Shown piece by piece: positions 1 to 8,202 of a stretch of DNA of 64,000 nt. The notes beneath the pieces are model-generated. The model was not told where the DNA came from, searched no databases, and saw only the letters and a program-made list of their open reading frames with translations. Positions within the stretch are counted from its first letter, which is position 1, and the number at the start of each line of letters is the position of its first letter. The DNA comes from an uncultured Anaeromusa sp. (GTDB taxonomy: Bacteria > Bacillota > Negativicutes > Anaeromusales > Anaeromusaceae): the NCBI RefSeq assembly GCF_963676855.1, contig NZ_OY781460.1, forward strand, positions 2,889,501-2,953,500, in the 5' to 3' direction. A program made the translations under genes and the position numbers.

Positions 1-1761
1 CCCTAGTATCTCTTGGCTGCTGTCCACCAATTTTGATATCGTATTTTGGACAGCTTGCGTCATTGACTGAATCTCTCCTACCGCCGTCGCAGACGCTTCC
101 GCCAGTTTTCGAACCTCCTCCGCGACAACGCCAAATCCTTTGCCGCTTTCTCCAGCTCTCGCCGCTTCAATCGCTGCATTCAGAGCCAACAAATTAGTTT
201 GCTTCGAAATAGTTGCAATCACTTCCACCATAGAGGATATTTCTTCAACAATTTTGGACTCATCAATAGAGCGAAGCATACTTTTATTCATTTCATCGTA
301 TAACGAAACTGCCCTTGTTCTGGAAGCGTGCGCATTTCCCTCTAGTGTTTCTGCACGCTCTTTGATATTTTCCGCAACACTTCGTCCTTCTTCGGAAAAA
401 AGAGCCATCTTTTCAATATTAGCTTCCACATTTCCAGCAGAAGCGTTTAATTCTTCCGTAGAAGCCGAAAGCATTTCTATCCCTCGTGACACTTGCGACG
501 TAGCATCTGCTACATCATCAGCCAACGATGCTGATTGCTCGGAACTAACTGACAACTCTTTAGAAGCAATAATCAACCCTTCTGACTGTGCGGATATTCT
601 TTGCAAAATATCTCTCATGTGAGCAAGCATTCGATTAATCCCTTTGGAGATACTACTCAATTCATCTTGCGAATGCAGTTCAATATGTACCGACAGATCT
701 CCATTTTGAATTTTTTCTAGATTCTCTCCAATTATAGAAACAGCATTAGTAATGGATAAAACTAATGCAATACATACATACGCTAAAATAGGCAGTGAAA
801 CAAGAATAGCAATAATGACTATATTCGCCTGCTGCTCGTATTGCAGTACACGCGCATTACATAATTTCCACAAAGCTCCTCCTATAGAGGTAAATAATTG
901 ATCATTCGCGGAAATGGCTTGATCAATGTCCGGAAAATCCAATTGAACATAACCTTTTTCTTTTTCAAGCTCTTCATCAAGTTTCTTTAAAAATTTGCTT
1001 TGGATTTTCGTGAAATCTTTTATTGGAACCACAATGTCTTTCAGTATACTTTGACCTTTCGCTTCATTAAATTCGCTTCCTGTTTGCATATCGGTATTAA
1101 CAGTGTCAACCAAGATTGCTAACTGGGAGCTCAAGGCAATTAGTTTTTTCCGCTCACTGTATGCTAATCCTTCCGGCGGCTGAGCTGCTACAATTTCTCT
1201 AATTTTGTATAGAGATTCCGCAATAGCAAGGCTGCGAAACATCACTACATCCATACAATAATACGAATCCAAGTCTGGATCTAGGGTTAAATTGGAGTTA
1301 TCAGAGATATTGGTATGCAACGTTGTAAGCGCCGCTGACAACGTTGCATATGAATTCGCATTTCCTTTTTCGACTTTATGCCATAACGCTTCACACTCTT
1401 GGATATTCTTTGATACTTGTTTATTTTCTTGAGAAGAATCTAAAACATGTTCATACGTTTGATCTAACTTTTTCAGCTCGATCAAATCCGCTTCTACAAG
1501 GTTAGCCGCACCTTCTTTTTGCAAAAACCAATACTCTTGAATATGCCTAGTTAATCGTTGAGATAATTGAGCATACTCAACCCCATATACTTCTCTTTGT
1601 GAAAAATCTTTGCTTGCATAATTCCCCGAAAAAAACTGAAAGAGCGCGACGCTCAGTAACACTACTAAAATCAAGCTCACCATCAGAAACTTAGCCATTA
1701 AGCGGAATCGACTCATAATAAAAATTCCTGGTTGAAAAATCCGCCTTACCTTCATCACCAT
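1..1761 (-). CDS. methyl-accepting chemotaxis protein, C-terminus cut by window edge
   Basis: Membrane chemoreceptor that passes a periplasmic signal to CheA/CheW. The frame stays open from the start to base 1. Near the N-terminus is a first membrane segment ([18 protein letters not shown]), then an extracytoplasmic region of about 250 residues that I do not recognise. A second membrane segment follows (complement of about 840-770), then a HAMP-like linker and the signalling helices. The hairpin tip is clear: [20 protein letters not shown] followed by [14 protein letters not shown]. The start at 1761 is chosen because an AGAGGAAGG ribosome site precedes it. It adds a short RRIFQPG segment of a kind I recall from related chemoreceptors. 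ATGs at 1755 and 1716 are alternatives. The gene lies behind a c-di-GMP riboswitch and two hairpins in a leader of about 350 nt. Its DNA is visibly more AT-rich than most of the window. Confidence 0.93.
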   Translation of the reverse strand, partial: MVMKVRRIFQPGIFIMSRFRLMAKFLMVSLILVVLLSVALFQFFSGNYASKDFSQREVYGVEYAQLSQRLTRHIQEYWFLQKEGAANLVEADLIELKKLDQTYEHVLDSSQENKQVSKNIQECEALWHKVEKGNANSYATLSAALTTLHTNISDNSNLTLDPDLDSYYCMDVVMFRSLAIAESLYKIREIVAAQPPEGLAYSERKKLIALSSQLAILVDTVNTDMQTGSEFNEAKGQSILKDIVVPIKDFTKIQSKFLKKLDEELEKEKGYVQLDFPDIDQAISANDQLFTSIGGALWKLCNARVLQYEQQANIVIIAILVSLPILAYVCIALVLSITNAVSIIGENLEKIQNGDLSVHIELHSQDELSSISKGINRMLAHMRDILQRISAQSEGLIIASKELSVSSEQSASLADDVADATSQVSRGIEMLSASTEELNASAGNVEANIEKMALFSEEGRSVAENIKERAETLEGNAHASRTRAVSLYDEMNKSMLRSIDESKIVEEISSMVEVIATISKQTNLLALNAAIEAARAGESGKGFGVVAEEVRKLAEASATAVGEIQSMTQAVQNTISKLVDSSQEILG

Positions 1762-1833
1762 TTTCACCTTCCTCTAAAAAGTCTCATCGTTTATTCCAGC
1801 AGAAATTGCGCTCCTATTTTTATATATGCTCCG

Positions 1834-1882
1834 CAAAATAAAAACAGGTGTTTGAAAAAGAATTTCTCTTTCGAACACCTGT
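1834..1882 (-). terminator. second leader hairpin with T-tract
   Basis: On the minus strand the arms ACAGGTGTTCGAAA and TTTCAAACACCTGT pair with one G-T wobble and are followed by TTTTTATTTTG. It lies between the riboswitch terminator and the chemoreceptor start, so the leader carries two terminators in series. Confidence 0.65.
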
Positions 1883-1969
1883 CGCCATTGACATTCAACG
1901 TTTCTATTTATTTTTTTCTTAAATCAATTTTGAAGAGAATATACTGATGCTCTTTAGGATAAAATGCAA

Positions 1970-2000
1970 ATTAAAAACGCCGGTTACTTGAACCGGCGTC
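1970..2000 (-). terminator. riboswitch expression-platform terminator
   Basis: On the minus strand ACGCCGGTT and AACCGGCGT pair around a 5-nt loop, followed by TTTTTAATTTG. The GCCGGTT at the 3' end of the c-di-GMP aptamer could pair with the AACCGGC arm instead, giving the usual terminator/antiterminator choice. The switching direction is inferred. Confidence 0.8.
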
Positions 2001-2011
2001 ACATTAGTAAG

Positions 2012-2105
2012 CATTCAAACCGGCAACCTGGCAATCATAGACATTCCGTCCTTAGACCCATGGCTTTGCGTCCTTGCTTTTCAACAAGTTTGCCTTTTTC
2101 ATTCA
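2012..2105 (-). promoter_or_regulatory. cyclic-di-GMP-I (GEMM) riboswitch aptamer
   Basis: Minus-strand sequence matches the GEMM-I core: GGCAAAC, then GGACGCAAAGCCATGGGTCTA, then a variable stem, then ATGATTGCCAGGTTGCCG. The GGACGCAAAGCC block and the GCCAGGTTGCC receptor element are the family hallmarks. It lies between a good promoter and the chemoreceptor gene and is followed at once by an intrinsic terminator, so c-di-GMP probably controls read-through into the receptor. Confidence 0.93.
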
Positions 2106-2126
2106 ATGTTTTTATTCATTTTTTAC

Positions 2127-2155
2127 AGTCTAAGCCATTTTTAAACAACAGTCAA
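2127..2155 (-). promoter_or_regulatory. sigma-A-type promoter of the riboswitch/MCP transcript
   Basis: Minus strand reads TTGACT, a 17-nt spacer, then TAGACT. Predicted transcription starts about 20 nt before the c-di-GMP aptamer. Confidence 0.7.
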
Positions 2156-2312
2156 ACAACGCTTTGCATATTCATACTAATTTATATACTTTTTTGCTGT
2201 TTATGTTCAAAAACATGACTTTAGTCTAAATCTACACTCTTGTACAGAGCAGCAAGAGCAATGCCCTATCAATTCTCCTATTCTCTAAAAACAAGCAACC
2301 CGCCGACACCTA

Positions 2313-2792
2313 TTGAACATAGAAGAGGCGTATATAATTGATTCTACAGATACGACTCTTACGATTGAGCTGCCGCACAAAAAACATACCTGTCCTGTTT
2401 GTGAACAGCGTACCGATAAAATTCACGATTATCGCTTGCAAAAGTTTAAACACATTCCCTTGCTGCATAAATCCTATGAGCTGTTTTTCCACAGGCGCCG
2501 CTATTACTGCCCGCGCTGCACAAAGCGTTTTACCGAAAATGTTCCTTTTCTTAGCAACAACAAGATTTTACTTCTTCACAACAGATTTACAATCGCAGTA
2601 AGCGAATGTAATCTCTTTGCGCCTGTACTACTTACTCTGCAATGTATTCCGCAAAAAAATGATGACCTTTTTCTTTACGTGCATCAATACACATTTAGTA
2701 GTATAATTATATTGACCGAAAATTCTTTCTTTTTTAAGGGTTTAAGATGGTTTTCTGAAATTCCAACGCCGAAAAGGAGGGATTGGAAATGA
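2313..2792 (+). pseudogene. ISL3-type transposase remnant (N-terminal zinc-binding part only)
   Basis: A TTG-initiated frame of 159 codons. Its first 80-90 residues look like the N-terminal zinc-binding domain of ISL3-family transposases: CPVC, then a basic DYRLQKFKHIPLL segment, a RRRYYC stretch and CPRC. After about base 2590 the similarity stops and the frame runs on as unrelated AT-rich sequence into the start of the next gene. The helix-turn-helix and DDE catalytic region are absent, so it cannot be a working transposase. No complete terminal inverted repeats were seen. The first codon directly follows a copy of a 15-base string that recurs in the terminator at about 3780. Confidence 0.7.
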
Positions 2793-3706
2793 AAAAGTTT
2801 GATTCATTTACCGCATTAGTATTTATTGTGGTTTTTGTCGTTGCCCAAGGAGTAGCTACTGTTTTTTCGAGTTCCCATGACATCGTGAACTTATGGAGTA
2901 TAGTAGGTGCGTTCTTTATTGCTTTTCTTGTTTCTTCCTCAGTTCAGATTGCAAATCAATGGGAAAAAGTAGTCATCCTACGATTAGGAAAATTCCGCGC
3001 TCTCGAAGGGCCTGGTTTGTTTTTCATTATTCCCATTCTCGAAACAGTTCCTTACTGGATTGATACCCGTGTGATTTCGGCTTCCTTTAACGCAGAAAAA
3101 ACGCTTACCAAAGATACCGTTCCGGTGGATGTTGATGCAGTGCTGTTCTGGAAAGTACTAGACCCCCAAAAAGCGGCTTTGGATGTAGCCGACTATAGGA
3201 GCGCAATCAGTTGGGCTTCACAAACGGCTTTACGTGATGTGATCGGCAAAACCATGCTTTCCAATATGCTAGAAGGCCGAGAACAAATCAGCAATGAGTT
3301 ACAGAAGATCATTGATGAACGCACAGAGCCCTGGGGCGTTAATGTGATTTCCGTAGAAATCAAAGATGTGCGAATCCCGCCTGCATTGGAAGATGCAATG
3401 TCGATGCAAGCACAAGCAGAAAGAGAACGTCAAGCTCGAGTCATTCTTGGAGATTCCGAAAGACAAGTAGCAGAAAAATTTGGCGAAGCAGCAAAAACTT
3501 ATGCTAACGACCCGATTGCGCTTCATTTACGCGCCATGAATATGCTCTACGAAGGGTTAAAAGACAACGCTACTATTGTCATTGTGCCTAGCTCAGTGGT
3601 AGACACTATGCAATTAGGCAGTATGGCAGGATTAACCGCCTTGACGATGGGCATAGGCCAAGGAATTGCCCGCAAAGAACCGGCTGAAGAGGAAAAGAAA
3701 GAATAA
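2789..3706 (+). CDS. SPFH/band-7 (stomatin-like) membrane protein
   Basis: About 305 residues. Two hydrophobic segments lie near the N-terminus (about 10-27 and 35-55), followed by a band-7 domain. Typical features are GPGLFFIIPILETVPYWIDTR, TLTKDTVPVDVDAVLFWKV and VEIKDVRIPPALEDAMSMQA. A charged coiled-coil and an acidic tail (EPAEEEKKE) end the protein. SPFH proteins form membrane-bound oligomers linked to microdomains or protease control. No NfeD partner gene, the common companion, is adjacent. The start is the ATG at 2789, eight bases after AAGGAGG; the upstream TTG at 2783 is too close to that site. A TATAAT at about 2702 may be its -10 element. It stands between the transposase remnant and ssrA. 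Confidence 0.9.
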   Translation: MKKFDSFTALVFIVVFVVAQGVATVFSSSHDIVNLWSIVGAFFIAFLVSSSVQIANQWEKVVILRLGKFRALEGPGLFFIIPILETVPYWIDTRVISASFNAEKTLTKDTVPVDVDAVLFWKVLDPQKAALDVADYRSAISWASQTALRDVIGKTMLSNMLEGREQISNELQKIIDERTEPWGVNVISVEIKDVRIPPALEDAMSMQAQAERERQARVILGDSERQVAEKFGEAAKTYANDPIALHLRAMNMLYEGLKDNATIVIVPSSVVDTMQLGSMAGLTALTMGIGQGIARKEPAEEEKKE

Positions 3707-3778
3707 GCATCCAATGTGAGTATATGTACTCATTGGCTTCCCCCTTGCTTAGACCGTGTTTTTAGCTGAAAAGACAAA

Positions 3779-3821
3779 TAACCCGCCGACACCTAGCAAA
3801 CTCAGGTATTGGCGGGTTTTA
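3779..3821 (-). terminator. ssrA terminator (probably bidirectional)
   Basis: AACCCGCC pairs with GGCGGGTT, with an inner ACCT/AGGT pairing. The minus strand continues TTATTTGTCTTTTC and the plus strand continues TTTTATTG, so it can stop both ssrA and the convergent SPFH gene. Confidence 0.8.
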
Positions 3822-3846
3822 TTGATTGGAAAAATCCCGATTTGTT

Positions 3847-4192
3847 TGGTGGAGGCGAGGGGAGTCGAACCCCTGTCCAGAAGCATTGCCATATAGGTGT
3901 CTCCGAGCGCAGTCGCTGATTTAGATTTCGCCCCGTTGCCGCCCACCGACAGGCTGCGCTGACGCTATCTCGATAAAGATTCCCAGTCGGTCCTCCGAGA
4001 ATTGGACTTCAGGTATCCCGCATTGTGACGAGACAGCTTCCCCGCGGGAGGGAGAAACTGGCCCGTTAGCATTAAGCTGCTAAAGCGTATTCTTCGTTGG
4101 CAATTAAAATTGTCCCACCGTCTTACGGGCAGATGGAACCCCGGCTCGCTACCCATACCACAACCACCCCTGTCGAAAACCAGTACGCCCCC
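3847..4192 (-). ncRNA. ssrA: transfer-messenger RNA (tmRNA)
   Basis: About 346 nt. The 5' end GGGGGCG pairs with CGCCTCC before the encoded ACCA tail. The tRNA-like T arm reads GGGGTTCGACTCCCC. The tag frame (complement of 4072-4101) reads GCC AAC GAA GAA TAC GCT TTA GCA GCT TAA, so the encoded tag is ANEEYALAA, ending in the LAA degron read by ClpXP. tmRNA with SmpB rescues ribosomes stalled on broken mRNAs; smpB and rnr are in this window at 42-45 kb. A promoter lies just upstream and a terminator just downstream. The ends are set by acceptor-stem pairing. Confidence 0.97.
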
Positions 4193-4225
4193 TGATTACA
4201 ACGAAGTTATTATGACTGTAAAATT

Positions 4226-4254
4226 ATTATAGCACGCACGTTCCATAAACACAA
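4226..4254 (-). promoter_or_regulatory. ssrA promoter
   Basis: Minus strand TTGTGT, 17-nt spacer, TATAAT. The start would fall about 25 nt before the mature 5' end, as expected for a precursor trimmed by RNase P. Confidence 0.75.
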
Positions 4255-4279
4255 TGAGTCTGCTAGGTCACAGCCGTTT

Positions 4280-5440
4280 TTACAGTGGTCTTTTTCTCGG
4301 CCTGCCAGCTTTGCCTTGTTTTTTTTCATACATAAGCGCATCGCTATGTTCGACCATTTCCCGTACACTGCGATAGCCCTCATCAAGTGTAGTCAGTCCA
4401 TAACTAAAATGAATGGCGTACGGAAGCTGAAACTCCTTGATGCGCGCATCAAGCCTCTCCTTCAGCTTCGCTATATACTGCTGCAGAACTTCCTGCCGCT
4501 CCTCTTGAAGCAAAACCAAGAATTCATCGCCGCCCAAGCGCACGGCCAATCCTTTCCCTGCAAACGTCGCCGCCAATTCCTGAGCAAACAATTGCAACGC
4601 ACGATCGCCTTCGTGGTGTCCAAACGAATCATTAATGCGCTTGAAATCATCCAGGTCAATATTGATTGCCGCCAAGTTTCCGCTGGTCCTTCGCTGAAAT
4701 GCCGCCAAATACTCCTCATAAGCCATACGGTTGGCTAAGCCAGTCAACGGGTCCCGCTTCGCTTGATTATGAACAATATAAACATAATTAAGAACCAGTG
4801 CAATCGTCACGCCAGACCAGATAAAGTGAGCCAATTGAAAAACAGAAAAAAGCAGCGGAATGGCCGAAAGCAGGCTCAATACCACCACTTCTTCTCGCGT
4901 CACTTTCCAGCGCCCCATATAAATTACAAGGAGGTTTACCAAATAGTAAAATCCAGTAGCCAAATAAGAAAACGAAGCCAATAGGCTTTTGGCTTTCCCA
5001 TGGTCTACTTCTGTCAGTGAAGGAGACAACAAATAACTAGCCACCGCAATCAGCAAATTCAAAAGCAATGGTAGACTTAACCGTGACCATTTTCTGTTTC
5101 GGGATGAATCGTAGCGAAAAACACGCTGTTGTGAATACAAAGAAATGCAAAAAGGAAGCAATGGCGCTAGAGCAAACCCCAATACTTCTATGATTCGCTG
5201 CAGACCGCTAAGTCTTTGATATTCAGGAGCAGAAAAAAAGACACTGAACGTCTCCAGAACCAAAATCAGTAAGGTTAGCAACAATAAAACCAGGAAGAGA
5301 GGATTTCCTTGCTCACGCCGCTCTAGCTTCAAGCATGCATGAATAGCGATGCTTACCAACAGCAACGTCAAATAGATATTCATTTGTACGTCAAATACAG
5401 CATTGATAAGCTCACCCTCTTTCCAAGATTCTCCGCCCAA
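4280..5440 (-). CDS. membrane diguanylate cyclase (GGDEF domain)
   Basis: 386 codons from a TTG at 5440. The N-terminal half has six or so hydrophobic helices and resembles a 7TM-type sensor region. The C-terminal GGDEF domain begins at DPLTGLANR and has an intact RLGGDEF active-site motif, with NIDLDDFKRINDSFGHHEGD before it, so it should make c-di-GMP from two GTP. The RxxD inhibitory site normally just before GGDEF is absent (the positions read A-G-K-G), suggesting no classical product inhibition. No EAL or HD-GYP domain is attached. The start is uncertain: neither TTG 5440 nor ATG 5383 has a good ribosome site. ssrA lies downstream on the same strand. Confidence 0.9.
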   Translation of the reverse strand: MGGESWKEGELINAVFDVQMNIYLTLLLVSIAIHACLKLERREQGNPLFLVLLLLTLLILVLETFSVFFSAPEYQRLSGLQRIIEVLGFALAPLLPFCISLYSQQRVFRYDSSRNRKWSRLSLPLLLNLLIAVASYLLSPSLTEVDHGKAKSLLASFSYLATGFYYLVNLLVIYMGRWKVTREEVVVLSLLSAIPLLFSVFQLAHFIWSGVTIALVLNYVYIVHNQAKRDPLTGLANRMAYEEYLAAFQRRTSGNLAAINIDLDDFKRINDSFGHHEGDRALQLFAQELAATFAGKGLAVRLGGDEFLVLLQEERQEVLQQYIAKLKERLDARIKEFQLPYAIHFSYGLTTLDEGYRSVREMVEHSDALMYEKKQGKAGRPRKRPL

Positions 5441-5624
5441 CCGTCCAGCTACTATGGTTTTTGATTATTTTGTATATTATACCAAATAATGACTGACCAG
5501 CGTAACCCGTTCATGAAAAATACCTATAGGACCTTGGTTGCAATTCGGAAACTTGTTCTTTTTCCTGATATAACCAAGTATAATTAAATATAAATGTTCT
5601 TATTGCAAGAAGGGAGTTTTTCCG

Positions 5625-6644
5625 ATGTACCATTGGTTTTCTGGTATTTTCATTTTCTTAGCGCTACTGCTTTCTTGGGGAGGATCGCCTGTCTCAGCCT
5701 CGACACAGCCGCCGTTAACACTTGCCTGGGACCATGTGAAAAGTCTTTCTGAAACTTCGGAAACGGCACCGGTACGAGAAGGTTTGCAGGTTTTATCCCC
5801 TACCTGGTTTTCTCTCGCGGACGCTACTGGTTCCATTCATTCTAAAGGCAGCGCTGGCTATGTTACCTCCGCTCATCAAAAAGGCTGCCAAGTTTGGGCG
5901 TTATTTGATAACGGGTTTGACGCAAACCGGACCCGTCAGTTTCTTGCTTCGGTCCCTGCGCAGGACAAAGCCATTCAGCAACTAAGCCGCTATGCCTCCC
6001 AATACCAACTTAACGGCATCAACATTGACTTTGAAAATGTAGCCGACGAAGACCGCGACCGCTTTACTCAGTTTATCCGCAACCTCACTATGACGTTGAA
6101 GAAGCAAAACCTTATTATCTCTATTGATGTGACGGTCCCGAATGAAACTCCCTCTTGGTCTCATTGCTATGACCGCAAGGAGTTAGCTGCGATTGTTGAT
6201 TATGTTATGGTCATGACCTACGATGAGCAGTGGGCCACCAGCACCCCTGGCGCGCCTGTAGCCTCGCTCCCCTGGGTAGAAAAAAATCTGCAAAAAACCT
6301 TGCAAGAAGTGCCGGCAAATAAATTGTTCCTCGGCGTCCCTTTTTATACAAAACGTTGGGAGCACGCCGAGGAACAAGGCAAAGCGGCCTATAAAGGAAA
6401 AACTTTTTTTATGGAGGATGTAAATGCAGTAATACAGAAACAAAAGGTTTCTCCGCAATGGCATTCCGACTACGGTCTGTCCTACTTAGAGTATGAAGAA
6501 GACGGCAAAAACTATCATATTTGGGTTGAAAGTAAAGACTCTCTGGCCTTGAAAACCGCATTGATTCATACCTACCAGTTAGCCGGAGTAGCCTGCTGGC
6601 GTTTAGGTTTTGAAACGCCAAATATTTGGCCTTTACTGCCATAA
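5625..6644 (+). CDS. secreted glycoside hydrolase family 18 protein (spore-cortex-lytic/YaaH type)
   Basis: 339 residues with a signal peptide of about 26 residues ending near PVSAS. The GH18 barrel motif GINIDFENV carries the catalytic acid (last E of DFE). VMVMTYDEQW is a second conserved strand and GVPFYTKRW a third. GH18 proteins of this short type act on chitin-like or peptidoglycan sugars; YaaH/SleL relatives work on spore cortex. No LysM or SH3 binding module is present, so the substrate is open. The ATG follows AAGGGAG at a good distance. A TATAAT at 5579-5584 is a plausible -10. The macro-domain gene follows after 13 bases and is probably co-transcribed. Confidence 0.88.
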   Translation: MYHWFSGIFIFLALLLSWGGSPVSASTQPPLTLAWDHVKSLSETSETAPVREGLQVLSPTWFSLADATGSIHSKGSAGYVTSAHQKGCQVWALFDNGFDANRTRQFLASVPAQDKAIQQLSRYASQYQLNGINIDFENVADEDRDRFTQFIRNLTMTLKKQNLIISIDVTVPNETPSWSHCYDRKELAAIVDYVMVMTYDEQWATSTPGAPVASLPWVEKNLQKTLQEVPANKLFLGVPFYTKRWEHAEEQGKAAYKGKTFFMEDVNAVIQKQKVSPQWHSDYGLSYLEYEEDGKNYHIWVESKDSLALKTALIHTYQLAGVACWRLGFETPNIWPLLP

Positions 6645-6657
6645 AGGAGGGGAAACC

Positions 6658-7215
6658 ATGCATACAATAAATCTTCCCCGTAAAAAAGCACTGCAAATTA
6701 AGCAAGGCAACATTACCGTCGAAACGACTGATGCCATTGTCAATCCAGCCAACAGCTGTTTGCGGCACGGCGGCGGTGCAGCCTTAGCCATCGCGCGAGC
6801 TGGAGGCCCTATCATTCAAAAACAAAGTCAAGAAGTCATCAAAAAAATTGGCTCTCTTCCTGTCAGCCACGCGGTCATCACTGACGGCGGTTTGCTGCCT
6901 GCTAAATTCGTCATCCACGCAGTCGGCCCGCAGTGGGGTGAAGGCGATGAGGAACGCAAGCTGCGACAAACGGTTGAAAATGTTCTTTTTTTAGGGCATC
7001 TTTACAATCTGCGCAGCATCTCTATGCCAGCCATTAGCTCTGGCATCTTCGGCTTTCCTAAAGACCGTTGCGCACAAATCCTCTTGCAAACAGCCATTGA
7101 TTTCTTTCTTCGCCTTGATACGCCTTTAGAAAGCGTCACTTTTTGCAACTATGACGCAGAAACCTGTCAACATTTCATACAGGCTGCCAGCGCCGCAAAG
7201 CTTATTGATTCATAG
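6658..7215 (+). CDS. macro-domain (ADP-ribose-binding) protein
   Basis: 185 residues forming one macro domain. The ADP-ribose-binding signature is present as NPANSCLRHGGGAALAIARAGG, and the second loop as PAISSGIFGFP. Relatives bind ADP-ribose or remove it from proteins, or act on O-acetyl-ADP-ribose. The N-terminal strands (QGNITVETTDAIVNPAN) match stand-alone bacterial macro proteins. The start is the ATG at 6658, eight bases after AAAGGAGG; an in-frame start at 6610 lies inside the GH18 gene and is rejected. The gene follows GH18 closely with no terminator between. No obvious functional link to the glycosidase. Confidence 0.92.
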   Translation: MHTINLPRKKALQIKQGNITVETTDAIVNPANSCLRHGGGAALAIARAGGPIIQKQSQEVIKKIGSLPVSHAVITDGGLLPAKFVIHAVGPQWGEGDEERKLRQTVENVLFLGHLYNLRSISMPAISSGIFGFPKDRCAQILLQTAIDFFLRLDTPLESVTFCNYDAETCQHFIQAASAAKLIDS

Positions 7216-7230
7216 GCTTTTACTTATGAA

Positions 7231-8019
7231 TTACTTACCCATAGTAAAGCCGTATTTTTCAAATACCTTAGCAGCTTCCGGACTTAAAAGATATTGCAAG
7301 AAAGATTCCGCTTCCTTGGGCTGTTTAGCGTTTGCAAGGATAGCCGCCGGATAAATAATAGGCTGGTGGCTTCCTGCGGCAGCGGTAGCAATAATTTTGA
7401 TCTTCGTGCTTACCGCCGCATCGGTCTTGTACACTATGCCTGCGTCCACATTGCCGCTCTCCACATAGGTTAATACCGTGCGTACGTCTTTAGCCAACAC
7501 CATCCGCTCTTCTAATTTCTCCCATAGGTTCAGCTTCTTCAACACCTGCTGCGCATACTGTCCCGCTGGCACTACTTGCGGCTCGCCTACGGCCAAGCGC
7601 TTAACAGCAGGCTCTGCCAATTCCTCAAAGTTTTTAATAGTTAGCTGCGAGTTTTGCGGCACAATCAGCACCAGCTTATTTTCCAGCAAATTCTTCCGTG
7701 TTTGCTGTTGCAACAGTCCCTTAGCCTGCAAATCATCCATTTGTTTAGGAGCTGCCGAAATGAAGAGATCCGCCGGCGCGCCTTGCTCGATTTGTTTTTG
7801 CAGCGAACCGGAGGCGCCCAGATTAAAAACCAGTTTTACATTTGGATTCTTTGTTTGGTACTGCTGTTGAATTTCTTCCAGTGCGTCTTTCATGCTTACC
7901 GCCGCAGATACGTTCAGCTCTGCAGGCGCCGCCGCTTTGGGCTGCGTTCCTCCGCAGCCAGCCAATAGCAGCAAGCAAAAAAATACCCCTGCCATCCCTA
8001 ACCAACTTGCTTTTTTCAT
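7231..8019 (-). CDS. modA: molybdate ABC transporter substrate-binding lipoprotein
   Basis: 262 residues. A lipoprotein signal ends in LLLAGCGG. The mature part is a periplasmic-binding-protein type II fold with ModA signatures: LNVSAAVSMKDALEEI, FNLGASGSLQKQIEQGAPAD, LVLIVPQ and ESGNVDAGIVYKTDA. It should capture molybdate or tungstate and hand it to a ModBC permease. No modB or modC lies on either side, so its membrane partners are elsewhere. AAGGGGG precedes the ATG and a good promoter lies at 8108-8136. A weak hairpin overlaps the end of the macro gene on the other strand. Confidence 0.93.
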   Translation of the reverse strand: MKKASWLGMAGVFFCLLLLAGCGGTQPKAAAPAELNVSAAVSMKDALEEIQQQYQTKNPNVKLVFNLGASGSLQKQIEQGAPADLFISAAPKQMDDLQAKGLLQQQTRKNLLENKLVLIVPQNSQLTIKNFEELAEPAVKRLAVGEPQVVPAGQYAQQVLKKLNLWEKLEERMVLAKDVRTVLTYVESGNVDAGIVYKTDAAVSTKIKIIATAAAGSHQPIIYPAAILANAKQPKEAESFLQYLLSPEAAKVFEKYGFTMGK

Positions 8020-8107
8020 AACAACGCCCCCTTAAAAAATAAATGCCAGAAAACGCACTATGCGTCTCTGACACTACTCCGTATCATTATGCTCTTCTTT
8101 TTCCCTT

Positions 8108-8136
8108 ATTATATATGAAGAGTTCTTATAGTACAA
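8108..8136 (-). promoter_or_regulatory. modA promoter
   Basis: Minus strand TTGTAC, 17-nt spacer, TATAAT, about 90 nt before the modA start. Confidence 0.7.
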
Positions 8137-8165
8137 CTTCCTGCAGCCATAAATTCCACATAGAG

Positions 8166-8200
8166 AGAAAGCCTCCTGACAAGCAGGAGGCTTTCTCTTT
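8166..8200 (-). terminator. terminator after the amino-acid binding protein gene
   Basis: AAAGCCTCCTG and CAGGAGGCTTT pair around a short loop; the minus strand continues CTCTC. It follows directly after the stop of the gene at 8203-8985. Confidence 0.65.
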
Positions 8201-8202
8201 GT

